A stretch of 64,000 nucleotides of DNA from Ixodes scapularis (lineage: Eukaryota; Arthropoda; Arachnida; Ixodida; Ixodidae), in NCBI RefSeq assembly GCF_016920785.2, contig NW_024609835.1, positions 177,131,109 through 177,195,108 of the forward strand, written 5' to 3'. The translations under genes and the position numbers were made by a program. Positions 44,011 through 53,962 of this stretch are shown one piece after another. Positions within the stretch are counted from its first letter, which is position 1; each line of letters starts with the position of its first letter. The notes beneath the pieces were generated by a model. The model did not search any database. It was not told the origin of the DNA and saw only the letters and a list, made by a program, of their open reading frames with translations.

Positions 44011-46246
44011 ACTTGTCAGCATTGAAGCGTAATTGGAGTTGATCCGCCTCGGTCTCACATGTGGCCAGCAGTTTCCTCATGTCACCCACACTGTCGGCCA
44101 TCAAGACAAGGTCATCAGCGTATGCAAGTCCAGGTAGCCGCCATGTAATCACCTCCCCGTGTTGGAGATGCGTCAAAGAAAAACCGATGGCCGTTTTCTC
44201 CAGCGCCCTTTCCATGCTAGATGCATACAACATGTGCAGTGTCGGCGACAATGGACAGCCCTGTCGTAGTCCTTTTTCAACTATAACCTCGTCAGATTTC
44301 ACACCGTTGAAAGATGCCGTCACAACATTTTTATCGTAGACCCGCTGGATTAACGTCACCCAGGTTTCAGGCATATTAAGCTGTTTTAATCTTTTTAGAA
44401 GCATGGTATGAGGAATGCAATCATATGCTTTCGCTATATCAAGGAAGCAAGTAATCATTGGTCGCTTCTCCCTCCGTGCAATCTCGATGCATTGTGTCAA
44501 CGTAAAAAGATTATCTTCCAAGCGTCGCCCACGTCTAAAACCGTTCTGCAACTCAGTCAGTATGCCGCTCTCCTCGGCCCACTGTGTTATACGCCCATTA
44601 ATTATGGTCGCGAACACCCTGTAGGCAACCGGCGTGACCGCGAATGGTCGGTAGTCGTGTAACAACTGCTTGTTGCCGCCTGTCTTTGGAATGAAGGAAA
44701 CTCGACCACGTCTCCAGTCGCTGGGAATCGGGTCATCGCCGCAGCAGATTTGACTAAACAGGTGCGCCAGGTGCTCTCGTGCGTCGGGTCCTAAACCTTT
44801 GAGCACGTTGGCGGAGATTCCATCCAGCCCCTGTGCTGTAATGCCGTTTAGCCGCGCCAGTGAACGTTCTACCTGAACACACCCCACGACTGTCGCATTT
44901 TGGTCGACTGTGGTACTCTGCGGGGCATCTTCTAAATGCTGGATTTCATCCCTCATGCCTTCATGATTGCAGTTCATTTGTTCCGTCCCAAAGAGAGTGT
45001 AGAGATATTCACCTAGAAGTTCTTTTATGTTCTTTACCTCACTTCCATTGTCCGGATCCACCAGTTGGGGAGAGCTGTCTTTCCCATCTAGACTACCAAT
45101 GTAGCGCCAGAACTTCTCTCCGGCTTTTTTTCCGCCCTTTCGTATGTCTGCCATCTCCTTGCAGTCATGTGCTTGTTTTTTCTTTTCAACAATAGCTTGT
45201 GTTAGTGCCTTGCGTCTTTGGTACTCCTCCCAGAGTTGCAACGTCTCTGGACCTTTTCCAAACGACTTTAGTGCTTGGCGATGTTCTCGGTTCGCGTCTT
45301 GTCGGTACCGAATCGCTCTCCCGATTTCAGCGTCCCACCACGGGACAAGCCGTCTTTTTCCTTGCGTGCTCCTTGCCACCGACCGCTTGGCAACTGCCTG
45401 CCTAAGTTCCGTGGCGTATTCTTCATACGTTGCGGCCTTCATGCGTTGCTCACTTTCTTCGAAGTCTTGACATACAGCCTCGGTATCCCCCTCGCGCAGC
45501 CGAAACGTCAATGCGCGCTTTGGGCGACTGCAATGCCGTTGGATTGCTCCGAAATGTAGTAGTATGGTACTATGATCGCTGCCAACGCTCCGTTCACCAT
45601 TGTCGTCCACAACTATTTTTTGAAGGCGGTTTGACAGCCTCTTGGAGGCGAGGGCGTAATCAATGCAGGTTTTTTTGTCCCGCACCATCCATGCATACTT
45701 TCCTTCACACTCTTCTCTCAGGTTTAATATCTCCAAGTCCAAATCTTCCGCCAGTTGTCTCAACATGTGTCCATTCTTGTCTTCGCGGCTGTCCAGCTCA
45801 ACCAGGTGACCATTAAAGTCCCTTATCAGTAGCACGGAATGGCTTCGGTCCAAACTTTGGACGTCGTGTCGAACGCAGTCTAGAATGGCCTTGTTTTCAT
45901 CTTGCCTGTTATTTCCCACCGAAAGATAAATGGCACATACAGCTGTCGGTGCGTTCCCGACTTGTCCTTCCACCCATATGTGTTCGCGGCACCTTTCAAA
46001 TTTCCTGACCCATGCTTGCCCTTTCTGAGGCCATAAGCCCACACCCCCTCCCCGTCGGTTGCCTTCCACCCCGTTACACCCAGCCCAGCACCATGAAGGA
46101 TCCACTGGGGGCTCTTCAGCGTCACGCAAGTGAGTCTCAGCAACCCCAAATAAAGAGAATTGTTGTTCACTGAGCATTATATATAACTCATTCCACTTCC
46201 GTTGACGTCTTGCACCATTCAAATTTAAAAAAACCAACGATAACAT
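43928..46246 (-). CDS. LINE ORF2: APE endonuclease and reverse transcriptase
   Basis: 772 codons are open from the ATG at 46246. Residues 1-230 form the endonuclease: LSLVFLNLNGARRQRKWNEL, VAETHL (catalytic Glu), RRGGGVGLW, LLIRDFNGHLVELD (usual GDFN, here RDFN), CIDYALAS and VGSDHSTILLHF (catalytic SDH). Residues about 430-740 form the RT: GLDGISANVLKGLG, DYRPFAVTPVAYRVF, ITCFLDIAKAYDCIP (motif A), GLRQGCPLSPTL (motif B), LAYADDLVLMAD (motif C, residues 709-712). After residue 745 the frame shifts at a T-run and reads a false C-terminus (PRGGEHC...). The true continuation is 44010-42997. The protein nicks target DNA and copies the element RNA there. ORF2 begins about 210 bases after the ORF1 stop. 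Confidence 0.85.
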   Translation of the reverse strand: MLSLVFLNLNGARRQRKWNELYIMLSEQQFSLFGVAETHLRDAEEPPVDPSWCWAGCNGVEGNRRGGGVGLWPQKGQAWVRKFERCREHIWVEGQVGNAPTAVCAIYLSVGNNRQDENKAILDCVRHDVQSLDRSHSVLLIRDFNGHLVELDSREDKNGHMLRQLAEDLDLEILNLREECEGKYAWMVRDKKTCIDYALASKRLSNRLQKIVVDDNGERSVGSDHSTILLHFGAIQRHCSRPKRALTFRLREGDTEAVCQDFEESEQRMKAATYEEYATELRQAVAKRSVARSTQGKRRLVPWWDAEIGRAIRYRQDANREHRQALKSFGKGPETLQLWEEYQRRKALTQAIVEKKKQAHDCKEMADIRKGGKKAGEKFWRYIGSLDGKDSSPQLVDPDNGSEVKNIKELLGEYLYTLFGTEQMNCNHEGMRDEIQHLEDAPQSTTVDQNATVVGCVQVERSLARLNGITAQGLDGISANVLKGLGPDAREHLAHLFSQICCGDDPIPSDWRRGRVSFIPKTGGNKQLLHDYRPFAVTPVAYRVFATIINGRITQWAEESGILTELQNGFRRGRRLEDNLFTLTQCIEIARREKRPMITCFLDIAKAYDCIPHTMLLKRLKQLNMPETWVTLIQRVYDKNVVTASFNGVKSDEVIVEKGLRQGCPLSPTLHMLYASSMERALEKTAIGFSLTHLQHGEVITWRLPGLAYADDLVLMADSVGDMRKLLATCETEADQLQLRFNADKSATVIFFPRGGEHCTIHPTGCGDPCLH

Positions 46247-46455
46247 TTCCTTTTTGTCTCGTTCGACCAGGAGGCAGCGGTAGTTCGGAAGTCGTGGTTT
46301 GCTTCTTGTCCATACCCCCTAACACTGCATTCCCGCCAATTGTTGGCGGACTATGCGATTCACCATTTGCGCAACCTCCAGCGGCGTCATGCCTGCCTGG
46401 TGCTGGACGTAGCCAGGGAATAGGGGTGACTCCTGATATGTAGGTAGACCCATTC

Positions 46456-47877
46456 TCAGTGTTGACATTGGATAACTCTCTGTCTTGCATGGTCACCCTC
46501 GGCCCTGTCATCCCGCCGCTCTGGTGTACAGGAATAAGGGGTACCCCTATCTCGGGAAAAGTAGGAACCTGGGACAGTTGTTCGCTTTGGGGTTGCAGCA
46601 TATACTCCGGCTGGTTGCTCAGCGGAGGTTGGTGTCCTTTCACCTGAGTCTTCAGTCGTAGATCCTTGACGTGAGGCACTCCGATATGGGGGCGTCCAAC
46701 AGTCATCCCTGGGATGTCGTAAGTAACGCACTTTTTTTTGCGACATTTCTGTGCGTCCCATTTGTGGGTAGCTCCCACATCGCCACGGATCGCTCTGATA
46801 CTGGCTTCCGACCTTGTCCCTTCTTCTGAGACCTAAAAAACGACTTGCCACTGCACCTAGTCGTTCTGTCACCACTCGGATACCTTCTTCGCCATATTGG
46901 AGTCCGTCCTTTTGCATTGCTCTCTTGCTTGTCAGCTCACGGCTCAGGTCGATGAACCTTGCTTTGATGCTCTTGCATAGTTGCTTGAGCCTGGCGTTCA
47001 GTAGCATGGTCGCCGCATGTATTCGTTTGCCTCTCCTGTCGCTCTCCGGCACTGAACAGATCGCCAAAGATGCCTTCCGGTTGGTCCATTTCATCCTCAG
47101 TCGCTCCACTATTGCTTCCGGTTGTTCACCCCTGAGTATGTCATTTACGCCCACATGTAGTATATACAGACGTGGCACGTTTCTAGCTTGTTCTTCATAC
47201 GTCTCGAGCAGTTCATGCACTACCTGCGTCGTGGCAGTTCTGTTCATTACAAACTCCAAGCTTTGGGGAGCTCTGACCTCTTCAATGAGCGCCCTAGCAA
47301 TGCGTGCGACATTTCCATCTCCGGCGATAATTATTTCTCGTTGTATTCCCGGCGGAGGTCTGATCTGCTCTTTTTTAACTGTCGGCTGTATGCTGTCCAT
47401 TCTCTTCTCAGCGATATCGCGGACATGTTTCTCCGGGGCGAACTTGACCGTGCAGTCTCTGATAGCTTCGGAATTGTGAGGGCTTCCTTGGAAGTCGTCA
47501 GTGTCGCACTGTGTCCCGGTGTTCCTCAGTGCGGAGAGGATGTCAGTCTGCTGACATCGAGTTAAGTCGGTGTGACTTCCCTGAGAAACTTGATCTTCTG
47601 TTTCTTTCCCCACATCTGTAGAATTTCTGATCTCATATATTGCTTCAACCGCAGTCGGGTTAAGCTCCATTTCAGCGCTAGGGCTTCTCGTCTTTTTCTC
47701 CAATTTTTCTACCCGTAGTTCTAGTTCAGCTACCTTGTTTCGAAGATGACATACTTCCTCCCACAGATTCGGGTCATCCCTTCTTGCTCCGTCTTCAAGC
47801 CGCTGTAATCTTTCGCTCATGCTTTTCTCTAGTTCCCCTAATCTTTGCGCATATGTCCTGTTGACTGCGTTATTCAT
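46456..47877 (-). CDS. LINE ORF1: coiled coil plus degenerate SGNH esterase
   Basis: I take the ATG at 47877 (473 codons) rather than the upstream TTG. Residues 10-65 form a coiled coil (QRLGELEKSMSERLQRLEDG; LRNKVAELELRVEKLEKK). Residues about 180-345 have the order of an SGNH/GDSL esterase: IIIAGDGNVARIA for the GDS block, LYILHVGVNDIL for the GxND block, FIDLSREL, and KDGLQYGEEG for the DxxH block. The catalytic serine is Gly and the catalytic His is Gln, so hydrolysis is unlikely although the fold may be kept. The C-terminal 110 residues are basic and Ser/Thr-rich. ORF1 proteins of this kind coat LINE RNA. The start is 4 bases after the stop of the upstream ORF. Confidence 0.8.
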   Translation of the reverse strand: MNNAVNRTYAQRLGELEKSMSERLQRLEDGARRDDPNLWEEVCHLRNKVAELELRVEKLEKKTRSPSAEMELNPTAVEAIYEIRNSTDVGKETEDQVSQGSHTDLTRCQQTDILSALRNTGTQCDTDDFQGSPHNSEAIRDCTVKFAPEKHVRDIAEKRMDSIQPTVKKEQIRPPPGIQREIIIAGDGNVARIARALIEEVRAPQSLEFVMNRTATTQVVHELLETYEEQARNVPRLYILHVGVNDILRGEQPEAIVERLRMKWTNRKASLAICSVPESDRRGKRIHAATMLLNARLKQLCKSIKARFIDLSRELTSKRAMQKDGLQYGEEGIRVVTERLGAVASRFLGLRRRDKVGSQYQSDPWRCGSYPQMGRTEMSQKKVRYLRHPRDDCWTPPYRSASRQGSTTEDSGERTPTSAEQPAGVYAATPKRTTVPGSYFSRDRGTPYSCTPERRDDRAEGDHARQRVIQCQH

Positions 47878-47881
47878 TGTA

Positions 47882-48226
47882 TCACCTCCGTTCGCCTTGG
47901 CCTTCAAACCAGTGATCGTCTCGATAAAGCTTGTCAGATTCTGGTCGATTCTGGACTTCTGCTGACCGAACGAGGGGAACCGTTGCGGTCGTCGACTCCG
48001 GAGCGGTGAGACAAGGCATGTCTTGGCTCACCTCGATCCCTGGGTATGGTGGGTCTGGAGACCTAGGACACTCCGTTTCGCTGGCGTCGAGCAACCCGGT
48101 GTGAGCCATGCCTTCTGTCAGTGTGAGCGATATGTCTGGTAGCGGTGCATCTGCGCTTGTGTCATCATGGCTCTCCAGGGATGTCGGTTCCCACTCTACA
48201 CCAGCGAGTACATCATTCAGTGCCAT
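47882..48226 (-). CDS. LINE upstream ORF (114 codons)
   Basis: It reads MALNDVLAGVEWEPTSLESH, DDTSADAPLPDISLTLTEGM, AHTGLLDASETECPRSPDPP and ends WFEGQGERR, then TGA at 47884-47882. It is acidic and proline-rich, with no domain that I recognise. The stop and the ORF1 start are in the arrangement TGA-TACA-ATG. It may be a separate small ORF translated before ORF1 by termination-reinitiation, or an ORF1 N-terminus split by a recent frameshift. Confidence 0.55.
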   Translation of the reverse strand: MALNDVLAGVEWEPTSLESHDDTSADAPLPDISLTLTEGMAHTGLLDASETECPRSPDPPYPGIEVSQDMPCLTAPESTTATVPLVRSAEVQNRPESDKLYRDDHWFEGQGERR

Positions 48227-48300
48227 CTGGTGGCTGAAATATCAGTTCAAAGTGTGGTATACCCCCATGGCGGATAAAATCTGATACCTATTTCTCAACG

Positions 48301-50994
48301 GTAGCCGTACGAAACTTACGCTGTTTTTCGCTGAACAGTTATTTATATTTACTTCAGTTTTGATGGCGTCAAAAAACCACCAGTCTCTACGAGGTGTTCA
48401 TAATTGAGTAAACCCCTTGATAAAATTAACATTTTATTGTTATGACCTTTCTGGGGCGTTCCGAAGCCCAACATTACAAGGACTTACATGACACCCTCCA
48501 ATGTGTGGCGCATAGAAGCTTCTAAGCCTCGTCACGTAAACAACGAAAAACAATACAGTCAACTAAGGTGTGAATGCTAAGGCTCGGCATTGGTTTCTCT
48601 CTTCTAATTCTTCCTTCAACAGCCATCAAAAGGCCACCATTAGCATGCACGCAGACGATGCACACTTGGTGAAGATCTCTATCAAAGTTGCTAGACTCAA
48701 TTTCAGAAAGAGTATATTGATGTAAGTGACGCAGGTAGATATTTCTATTCATGCGAAACTCTAGAGAGAGAATTCGCGACTCCAGCGACCTATAGGGGGC
48801 GCCACCACCAAACAAACATGGCGGCTGAGTCCAGGTCGCGTCGGCTCGGCCGGGCCGCCTGAACAGGTGGCGCGTTCAGTTTAACAGATTTTCTTTTGTT
48901 TAATGCCCAATTTTGTAGGTATTTGACTTAGATGGTTAAGTGTAGCCGGTGCACATAAACTTGCAAAGCATAGTTCTGTTTTCCCGTTGTTTCTTTTTTT
49001 TTTTTTTTTTCTTATGTCAAACTTTTGTTTCAGAGATTTCGTTCAAAACCGAAACTATGGGCTCCGGAGAGACGGTAATATACTAATCAGTTTTGATCAT
49101 CTAAGGAAAGCGACAATGACTACAGAATTGTTCCACCGAGAGTAATTTTCAGCCATCTCGCATGCCTCGACAATGAGACTTATATGTCCGCGAAATTGAG
49201 CTTTTGTGCGTATATGCGTTTAAGAAACAGCTCCAGTCATCTGCTCGGTCAACAAAGGCTGCAGGAAAATTACGAAAATTAATCAAGCGCTTCTTGAGCC
49301 AAGGACCATGTTAACCCGCCGGCACCCGAATAAGGAGCTTATACTTGTATTTCAATTCAGGTTTTAGTAGCAATGGAGAAGTCATTTTGACGAGCGAGTT
49401 ATGTATTATATTACGTACTATGTCTCACTAAAGCGATATTAGTATATTCTTCGGGTTGAAATATGAGCTTCGTTGACTAGCTATTAGGTGAACTGATAAA
49501 TAAAAGTATATTTGACAGACAGAGAGATACTACTTAAACTTAGCCAAATGGTTCTAGCTGGCAGCACGGAGACAAGCTGAAGAGAGTCTTCATCAGAGAT
49601 TTACACAGAACCTCTCCGCAATGAACTTTGCTTCGAACCTTGAACGGATAGAACGAGTATTTCTTGTGGCCGGTCAACCTAAGCAATGTAGACATATATT
49701 GCTGCTGGCTTCGACGGGGGTATAATAAAAATATTGGAGACGCAATAGATCAAAATGCCGTGACAGCTTCTAACGTTGCGAGACTCGTCCTCCACCTTTT
49801 GAAAACAGATAATTTCCCTCATTCATCACTTGCAGCGAGCAGGTTTTCTTGAATCATGTAATTGCGAAATCTGCCCAACTCCTTCAGTGCGGTCCAGAGG
49901 CTTTTTTGGCGACAAGCAGCGAATATGAATAGCCAACGCACCGACCGGCGCGGGTGACTCAATCTTAAAGCTAATCGAACACGATATACCTCAAGGAAAG
50001 CAGCTAACAAACCTTCCCATTCACTTGACTTCAGCATTGGTGTTCCCTCCACTGAAACACCTCGTCTGTCGTCCTCAGTTCACTGTTCTACATCCTTATG
50101 AAGAAATCCCTTATAAGTTACCAAGCAGTCGTTACTTTGAATGTGATTCGAGACAGACAAGAAATCAAAACGTTTTTCCCTGATTCCTCCCCATCCAAGA
50201 AATCGAAAGCACGCGATCGTGTGTTGTGGAGTAAACGGGCTTTCAAACACGTGATGGATGGAAACAACCTACTGAGGCTTCACCACACTAATGAACCCTC
50301 ATACAAACTTTCGGAGCTTCGTCAAATTACATTGTTCGCCACCGTGCCGACAACACGTGTCCGCGAAAGCCACCAGAGACGCGGAGGGGCGCGGAGCGAC
50401 CTGGTCCGGCTAGTTCCCGGTTTCCCCGCTTAATGGCGTCCGTTTCGCTGGGGTCGCGAATAAACTTTATTCAAATCGGCCCAGCAGTTTTGCTTTAGGG
50501 CGAGATGGGGAGAATGGGATTACCCCCTGTCTTGTCCCACCCTCCGTCGACGATGATGGAGGTGGTAGTGCCTCAGGGGACGGCTCGGAGAAAATTAATG
50601 TGGCCGAATGTTTGTTATTTTTCTTGGTGAAACACCTATTTTTCAACTGTGATTCAAACGTTCAAACAAATGATGGTGGGGTTGTCACTTGATAACTGAG
50701 TTCAGTGTGTACAGTTTTATGATGGAAGAGTTTGCGAAAAAGACAAGTACTAGATATTATCAAGAATGACCAATGACAAGACGGTGAATAATTGGAGAAA
50801 CTAGGCGTTTAATTGGGCGAACTTGTGCCCCAAACGAAATAGAAAGATTAGCGTCGCAGGTGTCGATGTCGGCGAAATAGCATGATCGAGCACTGGGGCG
50901 AGATTGACCCCGGTTCGCCTCGCGGAGGACCTTTTGTAAACACGAGTGTTTCTGGAACAATTGACATAGAAGGTTACGCGCGTAGGACATTCTA
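48301..50994. other. Intergenic stretch, no recognised gene
   Basis: A minus-strand open frame at 48815-48522 (MFGGGAPYRSLESRIL...) follows a GCCGCCATG-type context and a TAGGGGGCGCCA motif near 48793, but has no domain or splice support. A minus-strand frame near 50052-49950 ends at a possible donor (GAG|GTATAT). Both are too weak to call. A T-run lies at 48990-49010. Confidence 0.35.
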
Positions 50995-51150
50995 ACCTCG
51001 AATAAGCAAGGGGTTCCCCAATTTACCAGAACGCGACATTAACAGAAATAAAAAAGGTACTTCCGCCGCAAGGAATCGAACCAAGGCTCTTTGCGCGGGA
51101 GCCAAGCACGACAACTGTTCGGCCACGGACGCGCTTGCTTGAAGACGCGC
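50995..51150 (-). mobile_element. tRNA-derived SINE or tRNA pseudogene
   Basis: The minus strand reads CGCGTCCGTGGCCGAACAGT (A box TGGCCGAACAG), then a GGCTC...GAGCC stem around CCGCGCAAA, then TTGGTTCGATTCCTTG (B box GGTTCGATTCC). The T stem is mismatched and the sequence continues into a T-rich body rather than ending, so it is more likely a SINE head than a functional tRNA gene. It differs from the 27.4/39.3-kb SINE family. Confidence 0.5.
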
Positions 51151-51394
51151 GTGGCAATATTCCGCGGCAATGTGCGAGACTGGGTTAAAGTGTTTTTTTA
51201 TTGATGCAACGCTAGCGGGGCGATTATAATTACCCAAAATGAAACTCGCGGATTTGTTTTGAAATAAAATCGAGTGAGTCAGTAAGGTAAGCACTATCGC
51301 GATCCCAGATGGACGCTAAATACTAGAACTCTAACTGCACTAATGTTTTCATAAATATAAAGTTTTAACGATGAAAGGGCCAAAAAAAAAAAGA

Positions 51395-51690
51395 CACTTG
51401 AGATAACCAAGCATACGGTTAGCGTTATTAGTCACATAATTATATGCAGGGTCGAGGAGAGATCGGAACTTAGGATCTCTCGTAAATACTTATAGGAGTT
51501 TACGAGCTCTAGTGTTGTTTTATTAAGGGTATAAATAGAAGCAAATTTTTTTTAAGGACCGTAAGGATTAGTTTACAGTTATTAATGCTTAACTCCATTA
51601 ACCAGGGCTCACACCATTTAAAAATAGAATCCAAATCATGTTGCAATTGCTTGGAGTCTGAATCATTAGATATATTTGATAGATGGCACA
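51395..51690 (-). pseudogene. LINE ORF2 fragment (post-RT region)
   Basis: The minus strand reads QLQHDLDSIFKWCEPWLMEL, SINNCKLILTV, then in the next frame TLELVNSYKYLREILSSDLS and STLHIIM. This is the block that follows the RT catalytic box in CR1/jockey LINEs (D...W...W.M.LN..K...; V..YKYLG..LSSDLSW..HI). It is truncated on both sides and frameshifted. Confidence 0.65.
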
Positions 51691-52642
51691 GTCTGCAGGA
51701 ACTAATTTAGTTAAAGGTATATAAGATGCCATTGTTCTAGGGCGTTTAAATTTTATAGTATAATAAATGGATGAATTTCCGGAGAGACATTGTGCGCACT
51801 GATCATTTCAAAACTTCAAAGATTCCAATCACAGTTAACACCTTTTTTTGCACTGTGAAATATACCAAGTAACAATATTTCGTTCGTAAAATCAAAATAT
51901 AGAACATGAACATCGTGGCAGCGGCTTATCGGACACAGCTCACCTGTTGTCACCTCTTAGAGGCGATCAGCGAGATGTCCGTGAAACCTTCTACTGCAAT
52001 ACCTTCTTTTTTTTTCGAACAACATAAAGAGGAAGGAAAGTTGTCCAAAGTCTCTATACAGAGTTGGTGGGCCGGTCGAATACAAGTCCGAGGAATTCGA
52101 GACCTCAGGGATTTTTTTGCCCTCATCGAAACCTTATTTTCAGGAAGGAGCAGGTGTAGTTCCACCGATAGGCGCTACGGATGATTGAAGCTGCCGTTGG
52201 AATTCAATGGTTCTGTCAAGGTGTCCGTTATTTTGGTTAAGAATATAGCTACAAGATGCCCACACAAACAGAAATAATCAAACAGGAAGCAAAGACTGCA
52301 AAAAGGACGAGTCACCCTCAAAGCTGCCATTCACTGTAAAGTCCTTCCAGTGACATCGTTTCCTTATACTTTTTTGTGTGGTTTTGGGAACATGACAACC
52401 TAACTTCCACTGCATTAATGTGATGTTTTTATTTTTTGCTCTACTATAGTGGGCGTAAGAGCGTCATGTAAAAGTCACATTTGAATATTTCAGTTTGTTC
52501 CGCAGTGTCCTCGTATAAATTATTGCAAGCAAGGCGACTGGCCGACGCCATGTCTCTGCTCGTGCAGACAAGCACATGCAATGGCAAGCTTGCTAAAGCT
52601 ACAGCTTCACGCGCAAGCTGCGCGTGCTTGCAAGCATGGGGC
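51691..52642. other. Intergenic stretch, no recognised gene
   Basis: Short open frames on both strands at 51906-52184 are antisense to each other and show no domain. Nothing else is recognised. Confidence 0.4.
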
Positions 52643-52829
52643 AGGCCCGTTCACACATGCAGCGGAGCGCTACAAGCATAGCGCTAACCTCGCGCTAAGT
52701 GCGTGCTGACGGCAGCGTTCACCAGCTTTGTGTCGCACCGTCAAAAGTGTTGCTCATGGCATACGATAAGTAGCTGATGGCACGTGAGGAGCGCTACATC
52801 AGCGCTTCGCTGCATGTGAGAACCGGCCT
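52643..52829 (+). mobile_element. PIF/Harbinger-type MITE, copy 2
   Basis: Same ends as copy 1 (AGGCCCGTTCACACATGCAG ... GAGAACCGGCCT), with the 11-bp segment CTACATCAGCG that copy 1 lacks. TTA follows on the right (52830-52832). The left flank GGC does not match, so that edge has mutated. Confidence 0.75.
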
Positions 52830-53962
52830 TTAAAGTGATATGGAGAGGTCTCTGCTATCTACACGAAGCTTTTTCGGTGTGACTCCGGATTGCACTCAAA
52901 ACTGTGTAATCTTAGATTTGGTCGAAATCACCGATCTCTAGGGAACTGAAGGAACGTCATTCTCGTGATTCTTCAAGTTGGAACTAGGGCGCTTGGAGGA
53001 TTTATTAAAGTGCCAAGTCGAGTCGAGCATGAAATACTATTTTGTTCTATTTAACAAAAATATCAATTAGCAAGGGTTATGAAGCTTATTTGAAAATTTA
53101 ATTTAGCGGCCTCTTGTCAAGAACATACCTTAACTGCCAGGCTATGCCAGTTTATCCTGTAAAAAAAGTTTTCACTTGGATAAGCGCTATTCTACGCCAG
53201 ATTCGATCTGAGTATGAAGGTGTCTACAGAGTAAAAAAATTTGATCACTCTGTTCTGAATGGTTTTTCCCCCGCATCATGACGCTGACTGTAAAGAATTT
53301 TGGTTAGGAAAGCAAGCGTTGTGATTGCCGCTCAATGTTTCCATAAAAGGTAGATGAAAGTGCTTGTCCTAAAACTTTCGTGGCATTTTGAATATTTTGT
53401 TGTTTTTAGCTCAGTTGTGTCGTCATCTTATATATCTTGTGAAACGCATTTCGTAAGCTATTAGCGGCGAGATGTTTTAGTGGCGCCCTCCTATGGTTAG
53501 CTTTCGTGACGTCATTACCTTGCGAACAACAAGTTCGATGGTGTTTGTAAGGAGCATGGTGGAAGCTTGAAATCATTGCGCTCTTAAAGCTACACTACCA
53601 ACATCGTCAAAATCGAAGTTCTTCCATTCCTCTTATTTCCGTCGATGAGAAATCCTTTGCTGACGTCATAGTCAGCAGTCGGCCAATCGCAGAAAGCCGA
53701 CCACAGTGACGCTTTCGGTCGCGCACGTCGCCAATAGTCCACAATATATTCGTACGGTTCTTCGTTTTCGGGTTCCATAATGATCAAAATCGGGGGGAGG
53801 AATTGGGCACTTTGATCCAAGATGGTAATCGGGGAGAAATAATTTTCAGTTAATTATTATGAAATTCGGGTTGTTCAGTTTATATATTGAAATATACAAA
53901 TATAATGAAAAATTTATCGGTCTGAATTCAAAGACTATATTATTAAAGTAGTGTACACAGGA
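52830..53962. other. Intergenic stretch, no recognised gene
   Basis: A minus-strand frame (53820-53590, MEPENEEPYEYIVDYWRRAR...) is protein-like but unsupported by domain or splice signals. Otherwise AT-rich, featureless sequence. Confidence 0.35.

Larger units (their letters stand above)
42612..48300 (-). mobile_element. Nearly full-length LINE with ORF0/ORF1/ORF2
   Basis: On the minus strand, from about 48300: a 5' UTR, a 114-codon upstream ORF, ORF1 with coiled coil and degenerate SGNH esterase, ORF2 with APE endonuclease, RT and a C-terminal CCHC finger, a 3' UTR of about 350 bp, and a (TAAA)n tail ending near 42612. Only one clear inactivating change is seen, a homopolymer frameshift in ORF2, so the copy is young compared with every other LINE in the window. 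The clade is uncertain. RT motif B (GLRQGCPLSP) is unlike the CR1/jockey LINEs here and closer to L1/RTE/R4-type RTs, whereas esterase ORF1s are best known from CR1-group LINEs. Confidence 0.85.

Noticed and set aside
44860..45816. Plus-strand open frames of 70-128 codons
   Set aside because: Shadows of LINE ORF2 on the opposite strand.
46188..46778. 196-codon minus-strand frame overlapping ORF1 and ORF2
   Set aside because: Alternative frame of the ORF1 C-terminus and inter-ORF spacer. It crosses into the ORF2 start without any domain.
46814..47565. 221- and 125-codon plus-strand frames
   Set aside because: Antisense shadows of LINE ORF1.
48522..48815. Host gene first exon (minus strand, near a GCCGCCATG)
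   Set aside because: No domain, and no second exon or splice donor could be linked to it. Left as unsupported.
51061..51130. Functional tRNA gene
   Set aside because: A and B boxes are present but the T stem does not pair and the sequence continues into a body. A SINE head fits better.
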